The position numbers were made by a program, and so were the translations under genes. Of a stretch of 33,377 nucleotides of DNA, positions 31,145 to 33,377 are shown piece after piece (positions within the stretch are counted from its first letter, which is position 1; the number at the start of each line of letters is the position of its first letter). A model generated the notes under the pieces. The model did not search any database. It worked only from the letters and a program-made list of their open reading frames with translations, and was not told where the DNA came from. The DNA comes from Clostridia bacterium. GTDB lineage: Bacteria; Bacillota_A; Clostridia; Christensenellales; Aristaeellaceae. Location of the stretch: positions 1 through 33,377 of the forward strand of contig JAFRMB010000170.1 in assembly GCA_017430945.1 (NCBI GenBank), written 5' to 3'.

Positions 31145-31885
31145 ATGCAGGTTGAAGCGCTTACCCATTACAGCCACTGCCTGAAGCGGGACATGCACAT
31201 GATGATCTACGGGCAGGACGGCGTGCCTTTTCTATGCTTTCCGACGCAGAACTCCATGTGCCGCAATTACGAGGATTTCGGCATGATCGATCAGCTGCGT
31301 GATTTCCTGGAGCAGGGCCGGATCCAGCTTTTCGTGGTGGACACCGTCGATCTGGAGAGCTGGTCAGACAAGACCGGCGACAAGCCCCGCAGGGCCGCGC
31401 GGCAGGAGCAGTATTACCGCTACATCGTGGATGAGGCACTGCCGATCATTCGCGGCCGCAACGGCACCCGGCTGCCGATCGCCACGGGCCTGAGCATGGG
31501 CGCGAATCATGCGGCCATCGTCTTCCTGCGCCGTCCGGAGCTCTTTGGCGGGCTGCTCGCGCTCTCCGGCGTCTACGACAGCGACTATTTCTTCGACGGC
31601 TGGATGAATCCCACGCTGTATGAGAACTCGCCGGAGCGCTTCCTGCCCAATCTGCCGGAGGACCACGCGTATATCGATCTGTACAACCGCAAGCCCACGA
31701 TCCTGTGCTGCGGCCAGGGCGCCTGGGAGGAGGACGGCATGCGCACGCTCAAGCATCTGGAGCGCGTGTTCCGCGAGAAGGGCATCCACGCATGGTGTGA
31801 CTTCTGGGGCCACGACGTCAACCACGACTGGCCGTGGTGGTTCAAACAGATGCGCTATTTCATACCGTTCATTCTGAACAGCTAG
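31145..31885 (+). CDS. Alpha/beta hydrolase, putative esterase
   Basis: 246 residues, esterase-D-like alpha/beta hydrolase. The nucleophile elbow is GLSMGA with Ser117; likely catalytic His is in FWGHDVNHDW (His223 or His227) and the acid residue is in the GQGAWEEDG region. Motifs LCFPTQNSMCRNYEDFGM and RRPELFGGLLALSGVYD are typical of the family. No signal peptide. It is 15 bases ahead of an ATP-grasp gene with its own AGGAGG site, so the two are one operon. The esterase may hydrolyse or act on the product of the ligase; the substrate is unknown. Confidence 0.87.
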   Translation: MQVEALTHYSHCLKRDMHMMIYGQDGVPFLCFPTQNSMCRNYEDFGMIDQLRDFLEQGRIQLFVVDTVDLESWSDKTGDKPRRAARQEQYYRYIVDEALPIIRGRNGTRLPIATGLSMGANHAAIVFLRRPELFGGLLALSGVYDSDYFFDGWMNPTLYENSPERFLPNLPEDHAYIDLYNRKPTILCCGQGAWEEDGMRTLKHLERVFREKGIHAWCDFWGHDVNHDWPWWFKQMRYFIPFILNS

Positions 31886-31900
31886 CAGGAGGGCCCCGCC

Positions 31901-33082
31901 GTGAATTTCGTCTTCATATCCCCCCATTTCCCGCACACCTACTGGCGCTTCTGCGACCGGCTGCACCAGAACGGCGTCAACGTGCTGGGCATCGGCGACG
32001 CGCCGTATGACCAGCTGGAGGACTGCCTCAAGGGCGTGCTGACGGAGTACTACAGGGTCACTTCCCTGGAGGACTACGATCAGGTGTTCCGCGCCGTGGC
32101 GTTCTTTTCGTTCAGGTACGGCAAGATCGACTGGATCGAATCGATGAACGAATACTGGCTCGAGCAGGACGCCAGGCTGCGCACGGATTTCAACATCCGC
32201 ACCGGCATACAGTCCGACCGCATCGGCTTCATCAAGGAGAAGGCGCGGATGAAGCAGTTGTATATCGAGGCCGGCATCCCCACCGCGCGTCAGCACGTCG
32301 TCACGACCCGCGAGGCCGGCCGCGAATTCGTCGACCGGGTGGGCTATCCCGTCATCGTGAAGCCGAACATCGGCGTGGGCGCCACCAACACCTGGAAGCT
32401 GACGTGCGACGACGAGTTCAACGCCTTCTACGACGATCTGCCCGGCGTCCCCTATGTGATGGAGGAGTTCATACAGGGCGACATCTGCTCCTATGACGCC
32501 ATCGTCGATTCCAAGTGCGAGCCGCTGTTCGAATCGATGACGGTGTGGCCGCCGGTGATGGACATCGTCGTCAAGGACCTGGATCTCATGTACTATACCT
32601 GCCCCGAGGTGCCGGAAGGCCTGCGCGAACTGGGCCGCAGGACGGTAAAGGCGTTCGGCGTGGACCGCCGGTTCGTGCATCTGGAGTTCTTCCGCCTCAC
32701 GAAGGCCCGCAAGGGGCTGGGCCGCATCGGCGACTTCGTGGCGCTGGAGGTCAACATGCGCCCCGCGGGCGGCTATACCCCCGATATGATGAACTTCGCC
32801 CATTCGGTGGACGTCTACCGGATCTATGCGGATATGGTGACCGCGGACCGCCGCTTCGTGCCAGAGTCCACGGACAAGTATTACTGCGTCTACGCCAGCC
32901 GCAAGGACGGTCACACCTACCGCCGCACGCACGGCGAGATCATGGCCCGCTACGGCGCGGACATGGTCATGCAGGAGGAGATGCCTCCCATGAACTGGCC
33001 GCAGATGGGGCGCTATATGTACACCGCCCGCCTGCGCAGCTATGATGCGGCGATGGCCTTCATCGACTGGGTCCAGGGTTGA
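31901..33082 (+). CDS. ATP-grasp ligase
   Basis: 393 residues. The N-terminal Rossmann-like part (1-110) is followed by an ATP-grasp core: Lys154 in GYPVIVKPNIGVGA, hinge Glu188-Glu189 in VMEEFIQGD, and metal ligands Glu283 and Asn285 with Arg287 in ALEVNMRPAGG. Enzymes of this class activate a carboxylate with ATP as an acyl phosphate and join it to an amine or thiol; members related to carbamoyl-phosphate synthase and biotin carboxylase share this layout. The substrates are unknown. Start is GTG at 31901 after AGGAGG. Partner gene: the esterase upstream. Last gene before a hairpin and two tRNA genes. Confidence 0.88.
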   Translation: MNFVFISPHFPHTYWRFCDRLHQNGVNVLGIGDAPYDQLEDCLKGVLTEYYRVTSLEDYDQVFRAVAFFSFRYGKIDWIESMNEYWLEQDARLRTDFNIRTGIQSDRIGFIKEKARMKQLYIEAGIPTARQHVVTTREAGREFVDRVGYPVIVKPNIGVGATNTWKLTCDDEFNAFYDDLPGVPYVMEEFIQGDICSYDAIVDSKCEPLFESMTVWPPVMDIVVKDLDLMYYTCPEVPEGLRELGRRTVKAFGVDRRFVHLEFFRLTKARKGLGRIGDFVALEVNMRPAGGYTPDMMNFAHSVDVYRIYADMVTADRRFVPESTDKYYCVYASRKDGHTYRRTHGEIMARYGADMVMQEEMPPMNWPQMGRYMYTARLRSYDAAMAFIDWVQG

Positions 33083-33114
33083 TCGTGCCCCTCGAGGATC
33101 CGGCATACGTTATC

Positions 33115-33144
33115 GCCGGACGGCGCATTCCCCTGCCGTCCGGC
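33115..33144 (+). terminator. Hairpin after the ATP-grasp gene
   Basis: A perfect 10-bp stem GCCGGACGGC/GCCGTCCGGC (33115-33124, 33135-33144) with a 10-nt loop, no T-tract. It probably ends the esterase/ATP-grasp transcript before the tRNA promoter. Confidence 0.5.
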
Positions 33145-33177
33145 AATGTTAAATAATCAGCCCCCGACAGAAATCTC

Positions 33178-33207
33178 TGGACAAAGCTTCACCGAGTGTG
33201 CTATAAT
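33178..33207 (+). promoter_or_regulatory. tRNA operon promoter
   Basis: TGGACA (33178-33183), 18-nt spacer, TATAAT (33202-33207), about 30 bases upstream of tRNA-Thr. Confidence 0.85.
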
Positions 33208-33238
33208 AGTTTACTGTCAGCGGGTGTGAATACATCGC

Positions 33239-33314
33239 GCCAATGTAGCTCAGTTGGCAGAGCAGCGGTTTCGTAAACCGCAGGTCAAGGGTTCGAGTCC
33301 CTTCATTGGCTCCA
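33239..33314 (+). tRNA. tRNA-Thr (CGU anticodon)
   Basis: Complete cloverleaf of 76 nt with encoded CCA. Acceptor arms GCCAATG/CATTGGC, D-arm TAGCTCAGTTGGCAGAGC, anticodon stem GCGGT/ACCGC with loop TTCGTAA (anticodon CGT, reads ACG), T-arm GGTTCGAGTCC. Discriminator is T. Confidence 0.96.
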
Positions 33315-33320
33315 TGACGA

Positions 33321-33377
33321 CGAGGTGTAGCGCAGTTTGGTAGCGCGTTTGGTTCGGGACCAAAAGGTCGCAGGTTC
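33321..33377 (+). tRNA. tRNA-Pro (CGG anticodon), cut off by the window end
   Basis: 5' part of a tRNA: acceptor arm CGAGGTG, D-arm GCGCAGTTTGGTAGCGC, anticodon stem TTTGG/CCAAA with loop TTCGGGA (anticodon CGG, reads CCG), then the start of the T-arm. Only six bases after tRNA-Thr, so they share a transcript. Confidence 0.93.

Noticed and set aside
31364..33106. 580-residue minus-strand ORF opposite the esterase and ATP-grasp genes
   Set aside because: Antisense shadow; the sense genes carry catalytic motifs and ribosome sites.

Overview
The window looks like chromosome of a high-G+C, anaerobic, Gram-positive-type bacterium of the Clostridia (Firmicutes). Evidence: a complete T-box leader, strong AGGAGG-type ribosome sites, many near-consensus sigma-A promoters with 17-18 nt spacers, G+C that looks like 60-65% by eye, and fermentative and flavin-based anaerobic enzymes (butyrate kinase, phosphotransacetylase, Fe-S serine dehydratase, Tat-exported FAD/FMN reductase). 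All five predicted Sec-exported proteins end their signal peptides at an Ala-type site with no lipobox. A Christensenellales-like gut lineage is my guess, not something shown here.

Layout. 1-1.6 kb is lower in G+C and holds one EcsC-family gene with an 11-residue repeat array and a calcium-loop motif. 1.6-5.9 kb (minus strand) holds an alpha/beta hydrolase, phosphate acetyltransferase, butyrate kinase and a DUF362 protein. 6.0-10.1 kb is an operon under a T-box whose specifier codon is UGG (tryptophan): a lactate/malate dehydrogenase-family enzyme followed by a TrpXYZ-type ABC importer. 10.2-15.1 kb carries a small flavodoxin, a winged-HTH plus RecB-like nuclease, two exported proteins and a double flavodoxin-like protein. 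15.4-17.8 kb is a serine uptake and deamination pair (sstT-sdaA). 18-22.4 kb has a WYL regulator, a YjjG-like nucleotidase and an 816-residue adenosine-deaminase-family protein with extra N- and C-terminal domains. 22.5-26.4 kb has a small exported protein, then a Tat-exported flavin reductase divergent from a LysR regulator with a perfect palindrome between them. 26.4-27.8 kb is a GNAT acetyltransferase and an EamA exporter. 28-31 kb is a class II aldolase, a PfkB sugar kinase, a deoxyribosyltransferase-like protein and a flavin reductase-like protein. 31.1-33.1 kb is an esterase plus ATP-grasp ligase operon. The window ends in tRNA-Thr(CGU) and a truncated tRNA-Pro(CGG).

The best candidates for something undescribed are: (1) the tryptophan-T-box operon that puts a 2-hydroxyacid dehydrogenase with a malate-dehydrogenase-type arginine ahead of a tryptophan importer; (2) the three-part adenosine-deaminase-like protein; (3) the HTH plus RecB-like nuclease; (4) the EcsC protein with 11-mer repeats; (5) the esterase/ATP-grasp pair. 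No CRISPR array, insertion sequence, phage gene or rRNA was seen. All coordinates and motif positions were read by hand; no database search or folding program was run.
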